Assembly (NCBI GenBank): GCA_033439685.1
Contig: JAUEDM010000007.1
Span: forward strand, 1-64,000
Length of the DNA: 64,000 nt
Direction of reading: 5' to 3'
From: Apodospora peruviana
Taxonomy: Eukaryota; Ascomycota; Sordariomycetes; Sordariales; Lasiosphaeriaceae
Below, piece by piece: positions 22,476-34,423 of the stretch; within the stretch, counting starts at the first letter, position 1, and every line of letters starts with the position of its first letter. Both the position numbers and the translations under genes were made by a program. The notes below the pieces were generated by a model that saw only the letters and a list, made by a program, of their open reading frames with translations, made no database searches and was not told the origin of the DNA.

Positions 22476-22847
22476 GATGGGGTGTGATTAGGGCTGTCAG
22501 ATAGAGATATGCTTTGGTAGTCGACTACCTACAATCTCGGGGTTTTCATAATATAGTACCTTATTTTCTGCTATTAATACCATAAGTAGGATTATAATGG
22601 ATCATATTTGCTGTGAGAGGCCGTTCCTCATTCTTATTGCTGCAGGAACGCATGAAACTATATTCTTTGTTCCTCTTGTCGAGTACCGTTGATAAGACCC
22701 TGAGGCTAAATCCCACTTTTGCACCACTATCCAACAGTAACATCTAGCCAAACCAAGCTACATAGTAATTATATACACGAACTGTAAAGATAGACTAGTC
22801 AACAAAAAAAAAGAGAAGACATTGTGCTGAAAACCTGGTGCAACTCT
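22476..22847. other. Intergenic between convergent genes
   Basis: AT-rich 3' flanks of two convergent genes. No gene seen. Confidence 0.5.
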
Positions 22848-23303
22848 TCACGGCCCAGGCTGTGATGATCCACTGCCCGACGAACTTTGAGAACCCTTTG
22901 AACTGCCATATCTCGAACTCCGGTGACTGGGCCTCCTCTTCTTGCTGAATTGTATGGAATTCCGATATCTGTGGAGGAAGTAGAACAGGCCAGCAAAGAA
23001 CACTGCTAGCACGACTCCCACGACAACACCGATCGTGATGTTTTGGTCTTGTAAAGCGTCTCTTTTGCGTAGATCAGACACAGAGTCTGGAGTTGAGCTG
23101 GAACCAGTGCGCCATGACGAGGATAGATATGCGGCGAGGTGTTTTAGGATGGTCGAGGCGTGTTGTTGAGAGGCCACTGGGCCAAACGTGGCGGATAAGT
23201 GTTGTGAAGCGCATCCATCTATGGAGCTGGCATCGAGGCGAGGGGGAGGTGAACCGGCAGGGAGATCTGGTTTTGGTGATGAAGCTGGGATTGGGAGGTA
23301 CAT
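22848..23303 (-). CDS. Small single-pass membrane protein
   Basis: 151 aa, single exon. Residues 1-85 are Ser/Pro-rich and residues ~89-112 form one clear transmembrane span (ITIGVVVGVVLAVFFAGLFY). A positively charged flank (RYRNSIQFSKKRRPSHR) follows, then a Ser/Gly-rich tail. By the positive-inside rule the C-terminus faces the cytosol. There is no obvious N-terminal signal peptide. The layout resembles short fungal mid2-like or wsc-like tails, but no sensor domain is visible, so no function is assigned. Confidence 0.6.
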   Translation of the reverse strand: MYLPIPASSPKPDLPAGSPPPRLDASSIDGCASQHLSATFGPVASQQHASTILKHLAAYLSSSWRTGSSSTPDSVSDLRKRDALQDQNITIGVVVGVVLAVFFAGLFYFLHRYRNSIQFSKKRRPSHRSSRYGSSKGSQSSSGSGSSQPGP

Positions 23304-24756
23304 TTAAGGGGTGAGGCAATTTGCAATGCGCAACAGAGTGTTCTCGTCAGGTTCTGGTCTTGGTGCTTTGCGGCGCGATATATGCAAACCAAGGTAGTGG
23401 GAATGCAGGAGCCGGCACGATCGTTGGTGTGTGTGCGCGTATGCAAAACTCTTATGGAGGAGCCCGCTCTTTCACCATCGCGGACTTTAAGGCTGATAAT
23501 AGTTTGCAGTAGTGAGAATTGGGAAAGGATTGGACAGGAAGGACCGAGGGAGAGTCTTCTCGCGGGTGCCGCCAGATATTATCCAACAGACCTCTCGAAG
23601 CAATTAGCTATACTTCCCGCCCTTTTGGGAAGCCTGCGGAAGCTTTGATCCAGCCTGTAAGGTAGTTCACTATGGTGAAGCGGGTTGGCCCAACAGGCGC
23701 GGAACACAATGGAACACTGCATTCTTCCGGCGCAGGGAAAAGCTTCTCGGTGGATAGCTCTGCCTGAGGTTACTGGTCACCCACGGAGACGAGTGCATTA
23801 CCCCAAGTCGGATTCGGACTCTTGCAGTGTCACTTAGCCAATGTTTGGCCGAAGGGAACTTCGCAGACTGAATTGATGCCTCCTCATTCTTTTGCAAAGC
23901 CAATGGCAGCGTGGGGATGCTGCTAGGATGTGGTCAAGATGAGGCTTTCACCAAACATTGGCGCAGATTACTACCTTCGCCTTCGCCATCGAAGTACCGA
24001 GACACTTGTGCAAGCCTTCCTTTTAAAGGCAAATTTCAGCAGTCTGGTAACACTGCCAACTGGCGCCATACTCATACAGCGCGGTCGTGATACCCTCAAC
24101 TGGTATTACACATGTGCATCTCGATCACGTTCATGTGTTGCTGGCGATGGCATCGACATGCACTTCAGTTCCTATTGTAGAACCCCGTTACAATAGAGGC
24201 ATGTCTCACGACAAAGCCGAGCGACTAAAAGATGGAATATTGTTCCATTGGATCCACCCAGTCTTGCACAGCCTTCAGCTTTCCATGTTTCTCGAGTCGC
24301 GTACTTGACGTTGGTCGGGTTGGGTTAACATCTGGAAGCAATACCAAGTACAAACAAGCATTTGTTCCTCTCCCAAAACTGGCTGTTCTTAGTTGCGGGG
24401 TTCGCGATGTCCCGACAAATGGAGGAGCACATGGTTCGACATGCTACCTAGGTGGTAAGCTGCATATGCATTCTGCAATCACAAACTGACAACTCAGCGA
24501 GAGTTTCTTGCCATTAAAAACCCCACAATTGCTGACATGAGTTCGCAAGCCCTGGTCACAGCAACTGTACCATGTTACTGACAATGACACAGGATTCGAT
24601 CTGACAAATGAGATCTCCTTACTAATGTACTCCTGTCTGTCTGGACACATGCACCTCGAGGTTCCTAGGTGAAAACAAACACCAGGGTTCAACCCCACGC
24701 AGCAAAGTCATTTCAGTCCTCATCCACCCTGACAAAACAGAACAAAACGCACCCAA
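23304..24756. other. Intergenic, no gene seen
   Basis: About 1.45 kb without a supportable gene on either strand. The last ~100 bases are C/A-rich, like a leader for the cupin gene. Confidence 0.5.
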
Positions 24757-25494
24757 ATGACCATGATCCCACCCATCATCTCCCGCCCTCTTCCCAACGC
24801 AGTAACCTACGACCTCACCCTTAAAAACCTCGTAACCATCACCCTCCCCTCCGGCTCCCAATGGACCAGCGGCCTCCATTTCCACCAAACCCACATCGAA
24901 TACCTGCGCGTACTGAAGGGTTCAGTCCGCATCAGGCTCGGCGACGAAAACTTTGTCGTCACCGCAACACCCGGATCCTCTCAGCCGTTAGAAATCCGAG
25001 TCGGAAAGCATGCGTGGCACGAATGGGGTCGTGCAGACCCGAATGACGAGACAGAAGTCGTGGTGGTGGAGAGGACTGACCCAGAAGATGGCGAGAAGGC
25101 CGTCTTCTTCTGGAATCTTAATGGCGTTATTCTTCATGCTCAGAGGATGGTGAAGCCGAGGCTCGTTCCTGGTTGGATGTTTGGTGTTTTTATGGAGGTG
25201 TGGGTTTCGCTTCAACTTTTTGCGATTTTTGGAGTGTTGGATAATTTCCCTGTTGTTTTTGATGTGAGAGGCGTGTCGGGTCTCGTGCCGGGCTCGAGGA
25301 GGGATAAGTTTTTGCACTGGGTTGAGCAACTATTCGCTCGGGTTGTTGTTGGTGCGGTGGCCATGATCGCGAAGGTGCTGGGAATATCGGCTGTACGCAA
25401 GGAATTCACGCCTGAGGCGGAGTATGGGAGTGGATGTTTCGAACAGGGAGGTGATGGCTTAGATGGGAGAGACCACATGGACAACAAAAAATAG
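24757..25494 (+). CDS. Cupin-fold protein with C-terminal hydrophobic segments
   Basis: 245 aa, single exon. Residues ~15-120 form a cupin barrel: WTSGLHFHQTHIEYLRVLKG (HxH and downstream Glu of the first motif), SVRIRLGDENFVV, then the second motif region around GKHAWHEWGR. The metal ligands appear present (His, His, Glu, later His). Residues ~148-175 (GWMFGVFMEVWVSLQLFAIF) and ~205-225 are hydrophobic and may be membrane-associated. Many fungal hypothetical proteins combine these two parts; the substrate is unknown. It is convergent with the Zn2Cys6 gene to the right, with ~50 bp between the stops. Confidence 0.7.
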   Translation: MTMIPPIISRPLPNAVTYDLTLKNLVTITLPSGSQWTSGLHFHQTHIEYLRVLKGSVRIRLGDENFVVTATPGSSQPLEIRVGKHAWHEWGRADPNDETEVVVVERTDPEDGEKAVFFWNLNGVILHAQRMVKPRLVPGWMFGVFMEVWVSLQLFAIFGVLDNFPVVFDVRGVSGLVPGSRRDKFLHWVEQLFARVVVGAVAMIAKVLGISAVRKEFTPEAEYGSGCFEQGGDGLDGRDHMDNKK

Positions 25495-25547
25495 AGAGTT
25501 TGCACTGCGCACAGATGTCCATGTCATGGCTTCCGGTAAGGTGTATG

Positions 25548-27185
25548 CTATACAATCAAGGCACTGTTCGCCAAGCTTTTCAACTCCTGCAGCCAGTTCA
25601 TTTCCCTCGCCGTTTCCGCCACTCTATCCTTGGAAGCCCATATATCCTGCAACATCTCGATGGCGGTGTATATATAGCCCCACGGACACATCCACGCATT
25701 CGTGTTTAGTATGGCGTGGAGGCGGTCAAGACACAACGACCTCAGCAATGGGTCATCTGTTTGTGCCCCAACGAGAAAGGTCGGCCACACTGTACCTTTC
25801 AGTAACACGTGGTCGATGGGAATCTGTGACAAGTGATTGAATATCTCCAGAACCACATCGTCGGGCTGTGTCCACGTATCTGGTAGTTTGGAGTCTCCTC
25901 TGGAAACAGCGAGCAGGATATACAAGCAGCAGGCTGCGCGATGGGCGGATGCTAACTGTACGCGGACTGGTAGGTCGTCCTCTTCTGACAGACCACGAAT
26001 GCCATAAACCCACCTTTCGATGTCAAACGTCCTAGCTTGGGCCAACAAGGATTCTGCCACAGACATCCGAGTTTTATCGTCTTGTTCAATGAACTCCGGG
26101 TCGAACATCCGACTTGCTGCCATGGTGGTCTGCAGAATGAATGGAGGACAGCAGTGGTAGCTATGTGCCTCTGCACTCTGAAGAACCGACAAGACGTTGA
26201 TGTGTTCCGACACAGAACCCGGGACGGGATCAAGCCGGCCTATGGTGGAGCCAAAGATACGGTAGGTGAGGCAGTCGGCTGCTATCGCGTCTGCCAGGGG
26301 CTGTAATGACGAGTCGAGCTGTCGCTGGGCCCGTTGCAGGGACGATATAAGTGTCCCGGCAGCTTGGATGTGTGCTTTCCATCCTCCCCTCCCGGAGTCG
26401 ATGAGATCGAGATTGATGAAGAAGACGATGGCTGCCAAGAGTACCGCCTCATCAGTCGACGGCGCATCGGTCAGAGCAGCCCGCAGCAGAGAAATGGCTT
26501 TCGCCTTGGCCGAGAGCGCATACACCAGGTCAGATTGGGACGGTCTGCCTTGGTGTCGGTGCAGCACCGTCAGATGCATCGATGCCGTGGCAAGCACGAT
26601 GGCTTTCAAGTAGTCATATTTCTCGACCAGGAGGATCAATCGTCGGAAAGGGTTCCGTTCAAGTTGATCGACGGACACCAAATCCGGACAGACAACATTG
26701 GCGACTAGAATAGTCAGTAACTGGACCTAGATCTACAAAGAGGCAGAAGTGTAATCAAGTAGAGAGCAAGCACACGTACAGTGGTGTATATAAAATCTCG
26801 GGCGTTCGCTCATGCCGCTGAGTAAAGGGTCAATAAGAGAAGGCTGAACATTGTGAACAAGGGCTGTGTCTTGACAGGTGGCGACAGTATCGGCTGTGGT
26901 CTGTCTGCCTCCACCACCCGACTGGGCGTTGCTTTCTCCCCTGACTAGTGGTTGAGGAGCAGGTCGAGCCCTAGTTGCAGGGGTCACGTTGGCCCAGCGC
27001 AGGAGCTGGCCATATCCAAGACACACCTCGCCGTCCCTGGAACATTTGTGACAAGTGGGTTGCGATCGATCACAGCGCCGGCGCCGACGTCGACAGTTGT
27101 GGCATGCCTTTGCGGGGAAACCCGCCCAGGATGATGGGTTTGTAACTATCATTGGAGACGACGCACGGGTCGGGATGATGTTCAT
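25548..27185 (-). CDS. Zn2Cys6 fungal transcription factor
   Basis: 520 aa, two exons: 27185-26780 and 26704-25548 (gtacgt / actgac branch / ctag, phase 1). The zinc cluster uses Cys 28, 31, 38, 45, 48 and 55 (CX2CX6CX6CX2CX6C), with an unusually arginine-rich loop of six consecutive Arg (32-37). The second half is the helical 'fungal-specific transcription factor' region (FINLDLIDSGRGGWKAHIQA near residue 250, AHRAACCLYILLAVSRG later). It is divergent from a DHA2-type MFS exporter across a 738 bp interval, so pathway-specific control of that exporter is plausible but inferred. Confidence 0.85.
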
Positions 27186-27923
27186 GTGGTAGTCTTGGCT
27201 TCCGGACAGGTTATCAGATTCGGGAGAGATAACATCTCGTTACCTCTGGTCGATGCCACTGATTCCGGTCCCCGACATTCGGGGCAGTGGAGAGCCGGGA
27301 GCCCAGAACTTTGTTGCAGATTCCGTTTGTCATCTCCAACACTTCGGGTCCGCTGCCGAGGCCGCTCCGGCGCAAGAGTTGTTTGGGCTAACCCAAAGTG
27401 GCAGCAAACTAGCACCTCTTGCATTAGTCGGGAGTTTCCATCCCGGGTGGCAACTAACAACCAACCATCTTTCACGCCGCGACGTCAATATGGAGACTTT
27501 CAGGCGAAAGCCTTGGTCTTGGTGGAGTAGGTAGAAAAATGTCGAATTCTTTCCAACAGCTTCATGAAGAAGTCTGTGAAGGATAAAGGATGAATAGGCA
27601 GGATCTCAGAAACCATGTATCTGCAAAGCCAAACAGGTACCTAGCCAAGGAACGCATCTCGCATCCAACCACGCGTCCGTGGGAGATCTTGAAACCTTGG
27701 GGCACGCTAGAGTACAACAGGTCCTAGGTATGCAACAGGTGCATAGCTCTTTCTCCGTTGGTAATCAACAGAGCCTCCGACATCAAAGACTGTTAGTCAT
27801 CGCCTGCTTTGCTGGTACTTGAGTTTCACCTTCGCCTGCTCTCTATATTAAAACAAACCAACCAACCCTATCTACCTGAGGTACCTACGAAGCATCAACA
27901 TCACACGCAAAACCTATCTTGAA
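27186..27923. promoter_or_regulatory. Divergent promoter region (regulator / MFS exporter)
   Basis: Contains CCG/CGG-rich sequence (27260-27380) and an AT/CA-rich leader before 27924. No individual operator can be proven by eye. Confidence 0.35.
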
Positions 27924-29629
27924 ATGCACAAAGTCGACGACCCGGAGCCCGGAGGCCCTCCAGCAACAGTCAACAATGCAGCCGAGATCCAAGAGCGTGA
28001 CCTCGAGCGGCTCGGCCGTGAGAGGCCTGCGGCTTTCCACGGTGCACTTCAAGAGGTCCTATTCTGCAGTTCTCTCCTGATATCAATGTTCATGGCAGTA
28101 AGTGCAGACATGATAAGATTGCTGTCCCACCTGCTAATTTGGCACAACTGACAGGAATACTTCATATCCGGCTTCAACATCATCCTGCCTGAACTATCCA
28201 GGGCCTTGGAGATACCACCGGCCTCACAAACATGGCCAGCGAGCGTATTCGCCCTCGTGACCGGCGCCTTTCTGCTGCCCTTTGGCCGCCTAGGAGACAT
28301 GTACGGGGCGTACGTCGTCTTCAATTTCGGACTCGTCTGGTTCTCGCTCTGGTGTCTCGTGGGCGGATTCAGCCGCAATTATGAGATGCTGATCGCAACT
28401 CGAGCACTGGCTGGATTTGGGCCAGCGGCCTTCCTACCCACCGGCGTCATGCTGATCGGCAAGACCTATCGGCCGGGACCACGAAAGAATCTCGTCTTCA
28501 GCCTGTACAGCGCCTTTGCGCCCATCGGCTTCTTCATCGGTATTATTACTGGTGGTCTCACGGGCCAGTACCTGTCATGGCGCTGGTGGTTCTGGATCGG
28601 CGCCATCGTGCTGTTCCTCGTCTGCGTGGCGTCCTTCCTCACTATCCCGAACGATTACTTCAACTCATCACAGCGCAACAACAACACGCAAGGCAAAGCG
28701 GCGGTGCAGATGGACTACTGGGGGCTGGCTACCATCGTCCCGGCACTGGTGCTGATCACATTTGCAATCACTGCCGGGACCCATGCTCCCCACGGATGGA
28801 AAACACCGTATATCCTCGTTACTTTTATCCTGGGCATCTTGTTGCTTGGTGCTGCCGTCTATGTTGAAGGTTGGGTTGCTCAACAACCGCTTTTGCCCTT
28901 TGATCTCTTCGGGCCAAAATACATGGGGAGACTTGTCATTGCGTTGTTTTTCTCGTATGGCGTGTTTGGTATATATCTGTTCTACGCGAGCGCCGAGTAA
29001 GTTCCAAATCTTGCCCTTTTATTCACAACAAACACGAAACTAACATTTGGTCACATCACAGGATTGCAAATGTTCAAGGTGCCTCCGTGCTGATGACAGC
29101 TGTGTGGTTTGCGCCCATGGCAGGCGGGGGCATCGTGCTCGCCACGGTCGGCGGCTTCACGTTGCATCTGCTTCCTGGTCGGGTGGTGATCCTGATATCC
29201 GGAGCGGGAAGCCTTGTCTCCGTCTTGCTGTTTGCTCTCATCCCGCCGGACGCCAACTACTGGGCGTACGTGTTTCCGTCCATGATTGGCGCGACGGTGG
29301 GAGTCGATATCACGTTTCTGGTTGCCAACATCTTCATCACGACCAACACGCCCAGTCACAGACAAGGTCTTGCGGGGGGTCTCATCTACAGCGTGCTGTT
29401 TTTAGGGATCAGCTTTTTTCTCGGGCTTGCCGACTTGGCGGTTGCTGAGAACAACGAAAAGAGAGGCCATGATGGCAACCATTACAAGGTGGCCTTTTGG
29501 CTTGCCACAGCATGTGCGGGCGTCACGTTCCTTATATTTGCCACCATCAAGCTTGGTAAAGCGGAGAGCGAGCTGACGGTGGAAGAAAAGGCACAACTGG
29601 AACTAGAGGGGGCGAGTAGACCAAATTAG
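27924..29629 (+). CDS. MFS multidrug/toxic-compound exporter, DHA2 (14-span) type
   Basis: 527 aa proton-antiport efflux transporter of the plasma membrane. Exons 27924-28097, 28155-28996 and 29062-29629, with canonical borders and consistent phases. The N-terminal ~40 residues are hydrophilic. Spans then include FGRLGDMYGAY (motif A, GRLxDxxG) and RALAGFGPAAFLPTGVMLIG (motif B/C region). The family signature WRWWFWI follows LTGQYLS. The length and number of spans suit DHA2, the group with the aflatoxin-type pump. The cargo is unknown, and no biosynthetic core gene lies nearby. Confidence 0.88.
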
Positions 29630-29717
29630 TAGCCTACCAACGCCCAGAGAAGTAGTTAGACATAGAATTAATACTAGACTGTGAATGCATTAAATTTCAA
29701 GACAGGTCACCTTATCT

Positions 29718-30706
29718 TCACAACTCGTCTTTATCTCTCACGATCCCTTGCTCCATTTCCCTTCTAGCTTTAAGTCGCTCTTCTTTCTGCATTCTCCGGT
29801 CATTTCGCTTGACGGCCCTGTGCATCTTTTCCCACATCAACCTCGAGTACTTGCCCTCGGCCGTCTCGGTCACCGCCATGGCCTCAATCTTGAACGTGAT
29901 ATCCCTCTTGCCCAGATTTCGGTCAGGCTTCGTGTGATCAGTCACCCAAGCTATCACGCAATGGTCGATAGCTGACGGCTTAAACTTTTCAAGGTTGCTG
30001 AACTCACCTGTTTTGGTCAAGTCAGAAAAGTGCGCGATCAATCAGAGAGCGACAATGACTTACGTTTACATTTGCTCCCCTCAGCTAGCCAAAGCGGCAT
30101 AATCTCGTAAACGGCTCCTCCGGGAAAGACAACAATCTTATCCTTGTCAGGAACAACACGAACCTTTTCTATCTCTCCTCCTCCGTGATGATCGGCATCG
30201 GCGGCTGGTGAAGCCGTCGGTTTCGGCTTCACAGTTCCATGAATCTTATCCCCTTCCTTCTGCGGCTTCTCAAAGATACCAAAAAGCCACTTATTCTGGT
30301 TCGAGTCCCGCGTGTCTTGCTGCTGCTCCTCGATCCAGTTCCGCACGGGCACCGGCACGTCGACGTAGTCCATGACGACGATCTCGCGGTCCTGGCCTTT
30401 ATGGTCGACACCGTCCCATGTTCCCACGTAGTCTCGTTGGCCCAGGAAATCCTCGATCGCATCGTGCCAAGGTGCGAGGTCATGCGGCAGGTCGCTGAGT
30501 TTGTACATCTTGGCGTGGAATTCTTTCTCGTCTTTGCAGTTCACGTGGAAGCCGCCTGGGTCGGTGCCGTCGTCGGGAAATGGCCGCGACCATTTGAAGC
30601 TGTCGACAACGCCGTATTCGAACACATCCCAGTTTATTTTGCCCAGAACACTGGGAATGATCAACGAGAGGGGGAGGAGAGAAAGAGGGGTCTTCATTGT
30701 GAACAA
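29718..30706 (-). CDS. Secreted protein of unknown function
   Basis: 310 aa (307 from the second in-frame ATG at 30697, which starts MKTPLSLLPLSL). Two exons: 30706-30064 and 30007-29718 (gtaagt / ctgac branch / aacag, phase 1). A clear signal peptide is present, with cleavage likely after SVLG. The mature part begins KINWDVFEYGVVDSFKW and is rich in Asp, Lys and Trp. There are few cysteines (one around FHVNCKDEKEF and one near GSKCKR at the exon junction). The second half ends in a strongly charged helical tail (RLMWEKMHRAVKRNDRRMQK). I do not recognise a domain. It is convergent with the exporter. Confidence 0.7.
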
Positions 30707-31593
30707 CTTCAGTTGACAAGGGTTACTTGCAGGTTTCTCACAGCGTTTGAGATGATTCCTTCTCCAGAGGAGTGATTGAGGGTTTCTGTTTTCCTGTCAA
30801 GATGCTTGGTATTTAATTGCGTCAGGGCTGATATGTGTCGTCAATTTTAGCTGGTGACGACCTGTCGCGACAATATAGCCTATTTACCGGAACAAGCATA
30901 ACTGCCATTTGTCAACTCCCGCGACTGCCGTCCAATATCCAATTTATTATCGAAATGGACCCAAGTTCCACGTGTCCGGACTGGAAGGTTCTCTAACCCT
31001 CCTTCCGTCGCAAAGACGCCCAAGTAGTGGGCCTTGGAAGCTACCTGTAAGTGCAGCGGCATTTTGATATCGGCCGATTATTATCGCTTCTCCTATACGT
31101 ATGTTTTGATGCAGCTCGGTAAAACATCGTCTTCAACCTCCGTGCCGGCTACCTGTAGCGATGCTCATCTTGGACTGGATGAATCCTATTGAAGCTTTGG
31201 TGGTTACCAGCTCTCGAGAGAATCAATGACTGTCTTGTTATTAATGCCAAGACAATATTCGCAGATTGATCCCTTCGAACAAAAATAAATGTAAGTCGCT
31301 TATTTTACGTGACTATAAGAACACGAACGTATAGAGGCTGACCGCGTTACCGATATGGGAATTTACCTTGTTTGATCCACTGGAGGAAAGAGAGAAAATG
31401 ATAGCAGATAGCAAACACATATGATAGATAGCTGCGTTCCACAGGATCGGGTTCCAATGGCAAGTGAAGAACGACGAAAATCATGATCATTATATTCCTA
31501 CAACCATAGAGAGCACTTGCTCCTACTGTCACTCATCCTAGACAGATTGGAATGAAGAAAAAAGAGGGCAAAGCCCGTAGTTTATAATCTCCT
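30707..31593. other. Intergenic, AT-rich, no gene seen
   Basis: No supportable frame. AT content rises after 31080. Confidence 0.45.
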
Positions 31594-32270
31594 CTACTCC
31601 ACGTCCTTCTCGGGAGAAGATACCGTCTTCTTATTGGGGGAACAGAGAGCCATATAATGTTGGTTAACCTCCGTAGGTCCAAGGTTTCGGGATTCGAGGC
31701 GAAGAAGGTCTTGGAGCAGGCCGGCATAATTGCTGATCAGAACTCGATAGCCGGTGATACCGGTCTGCGATTCAGCGGTCTGCGGTGAGCAGCATCTCCC
31801 ATGGTGATCAGGGGTATGAAGGCTAAAGATTTCGTTTCCGTGGCTGACCTGGTCCATCGCGGCATCGGTCTTGCTAAGGAGCATAGTGAGGAATTCAAAT
31901 GCGTACACTCCTAGTACAGTCGTAGGAGATTTGTAGTCTGGATGCAGAAAAGGTCCCAGAGCAGGAGTACCATCAACCTTGCAGGTGATGTTAAGAAACT
32001 CGCCAGAAACTACCCTGTGCCAGATTATCTGTTTCGGGACTTAAGATGACACGGCACTGGGAACATTGGGGAATGAATGTCAAGGCGTCATAACAATCTC
32101 CGGGGGTAGTGTAGTCTGAACAGGTTGCTGAGAAGTCGGCAGAATGTACATCCAACGCCTTCAATCCTGACTATTTCGAGTATTAACGGGGGGAAGACAG
32201 TGGCTGATGACGCGGTAATGGTTGATGGGATGCCGTCGGGAACGAACAGCGGGACGTGCTTAGCACCCAT
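31594..32270 (-). CDS. Possible two-exon hypothetical gene (or relic)
   Basis: A frame from an ATG at 32270 (GAKHVPLFVPDGIPS start, TATA-like tattaaaa just upstream) runs to about 32093. A second coding-like frame, about 32000 to 31594, contains FLTMLLSKTDAAMDQVSHG and LISNYAGLLQDLLRLES. Joining them needs a weak gttatg donor and a cacag acceptor near 32005. No family is recognised and no motif is diagnostic. The region is relic-rich, so this may be a decayed gene. Confidence 0.22.
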
Positions 32271-33705
32271 CCTATTAAAAACACTCCTCCATGCCCGCTC
32301 CTTGCCGAGGCGAGCTTCAGTCTTATCTTAGGTTGTCAAAATCAGGACTGTCTTTCCCGTATATCCGAAATTTGAGGTCATTCCGCTATCAATATTTCGT
32401 CTCTTGTTCAAATCCGAATGTCGGGCCATTCGACTCATTTCGTAAAGGACCCGCCAGTCGAACCAGTTCCCAATCGGCACTTGGTCAGATCAAGTTTCTC
32501 GACTGGAGGGTCAAGGCTGATGCGTCATTGATCAATGCCCTGTCCACACAACCCGCGATATATTTATTGTATTTACTCTTCACCTGTTCAACTTTAAGGA
32601 GGGACATGTCCTCGTCACTCCACCCATTAGACTAGTTTATCTTCTAAGAGCACTCTTATCTACCTTTTCACCATAGAGTCCGCCTCCTATAATGCCGTTG
32701 ATGTCCCGCCATGGGCAGAGTTGACACATGCCGTTTCTAAGGTTGTCTAGAGACGTCTCTAGCTGCGACTTGTCCCTTCAGACTTCCTTGACCTAGCTAG
32801 GTACCGAGGTAAGAGGCATGCCCCAGCAGCCCAATCTGTATTTACATTCGGAAGCTAACGTTTCCTCATAGATATAAGACTTGCAGACCACTTTTGCTAA
32901 GACTGATTATATGATGGGGAAGCTGGCTGCCAGGTCAGAGCATGGCATCGAATCCTTCCTCATGGCCTTGACAAGACTTAAAGGCCTTGCTTTCGCTCCG
33001 GTCTAAGCCCTGCACACCGTCTTGCAGAAGCACCTGGAATTAACACAGCACAGCCCATTGCTTGGGTTTCGAACATATCTAGCTCCCTATTCCTTATGTA
33101 CTTCGGTGTAAGCCTTCCACTGCCATTACGTACCTCTACCCCTTAAGTTCTCATATGCAATGCTAGCGATAGATAGAGGTGTTTGCCTTGATCTCGATAT
33201 AGGTTAAAACAAAGTCCCGCTGGCTTCTAACTTGAAAACCTAACAAATAGGTAAAGGACCTACCTACCTCTATACCTCGATAACAGAAGCTGTTTTACCT
33301 AAAATGTAATTTACATGATATTTTCTTTAGATTCGTTTAAGCAGAATAAATGCAACCTCGGGAGATATAGATGTACAGTGCTCGTGAGGAAGAACCCCCG
33401 TTTACTGGGCTGCCCAAAAACACCCCGATTACCGGGATGTCCAGACATTAGTAACCACAGCGGCGCCGTTTACATCGCAAATGCCAGGGTCAGATGTCTC
33501 TGCATCTGGCTGCCGAGAGCGAGCATTTACGGTCTCGAGATAATCTTAGAAGCTGCTATAGCAACCTACGGAGTTCCCAATCCTGATAGATGTAACTCGA
33601 ATATGGCAGAGATTTCCTTATCCGAGGAAAATAAGGACGAGGAGCGGAATTTAAAGCAGTAGCACGCTGCTTAACGTGCCCTGGATTTATAAATACCTTG
33701 AATAG
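32271..33705. other. Gene-free, AT-rich stretch with TACC tracts
   Basis: Contains ACCTACCTA tracts near 33257-33275. Short frames before 33660 do not look like protein. Probably decayed DNA. Confidence 0.45.
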
Positions 33706-34070
33706 ATCAACTACAAGGACCGGACGGCGGTTCATTTTGCTGCAAGGACTAACAATGCCGCACATGTCAGGACCCTCCTCGCCCGTGGCGCCAGTCCTAA
33801 CCATCCTGATTTCAGGACTCCGTTGTTGATCGCCTTGTATTAGGATCATAAAGAAGTTGTCAGCATCCTCCTTGAAGGTGGAGCACAGCTTGATATGGTG
33901 ACGACTACAAGATGACGGTGCTGCACTACGCTGCGAGATACAGCACGTTATCTACCCTGCTTCTCCTCGGATACGAGGATATGGCTGGTATCAGTTCACA
34001 CTGCCGGGACTCGCAGGGTTATACGCCGTTAGAAGCTTTTTCTGAATGTACGCCCGTTAATGGTCGATGA
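33706..34070 (+). pseudogene. Ankyrin-repeat gene fragment
   Basis: Three to four ankyrin units are readable: KDRTAVHFAARTNNAAHVRT then LLARGASPNHPD; TPLLIALY followed by a stop (TAG at 33841) then DHKEVVSILLEGGAQLDMV; and, after a frameshift near 33899-33903, VLHYAARYSTLSTLLLLG then DSQGYTPLEAF. The stop fits CAG-to-TAG. No start and no upstream effector domain remain, so this is the tail of a lost ankyrin (possibly NLR-like) protein. Confidence 0.75.
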
Positions 34071-34423
34071 AATGTAATTCAAGAATTTGATTATGAGAAC
34101 GATCTTTGAGGATAGAACTCGGGAGATAATGCATTAATTCGGGGGCAGATTACGGTTTCAAAATGCGAGCTCTCCCCGACTAGTGTCGGAATTGCATGCA
34201 TCCTCATACTACCTCGGGTGGGTGCCTAAATCATGTGTGGTGCCGTGAGCAGAGAGCATGACGCGGCGCAGTCCTGCCAATACGTGACCGTTCAAGGGAC
34301 CTCACTTCTGTTAGTTGCGCATTCTAGTGCAACCATCTTCTTCACCGTCCTTCATCGCCATTATCCCTTGACCTCTTTCATCACAGTCAATCGACAACAA
34401 AGTCAATTTGAATCCTCGTCAGA
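34071..34423. other. Intergenic, promoter of the PQ-loop-like gene
   Basis: No gene seen. The last ~120 bases are C/T-rich like a fungal 5' leader. Confidence 0.4.
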
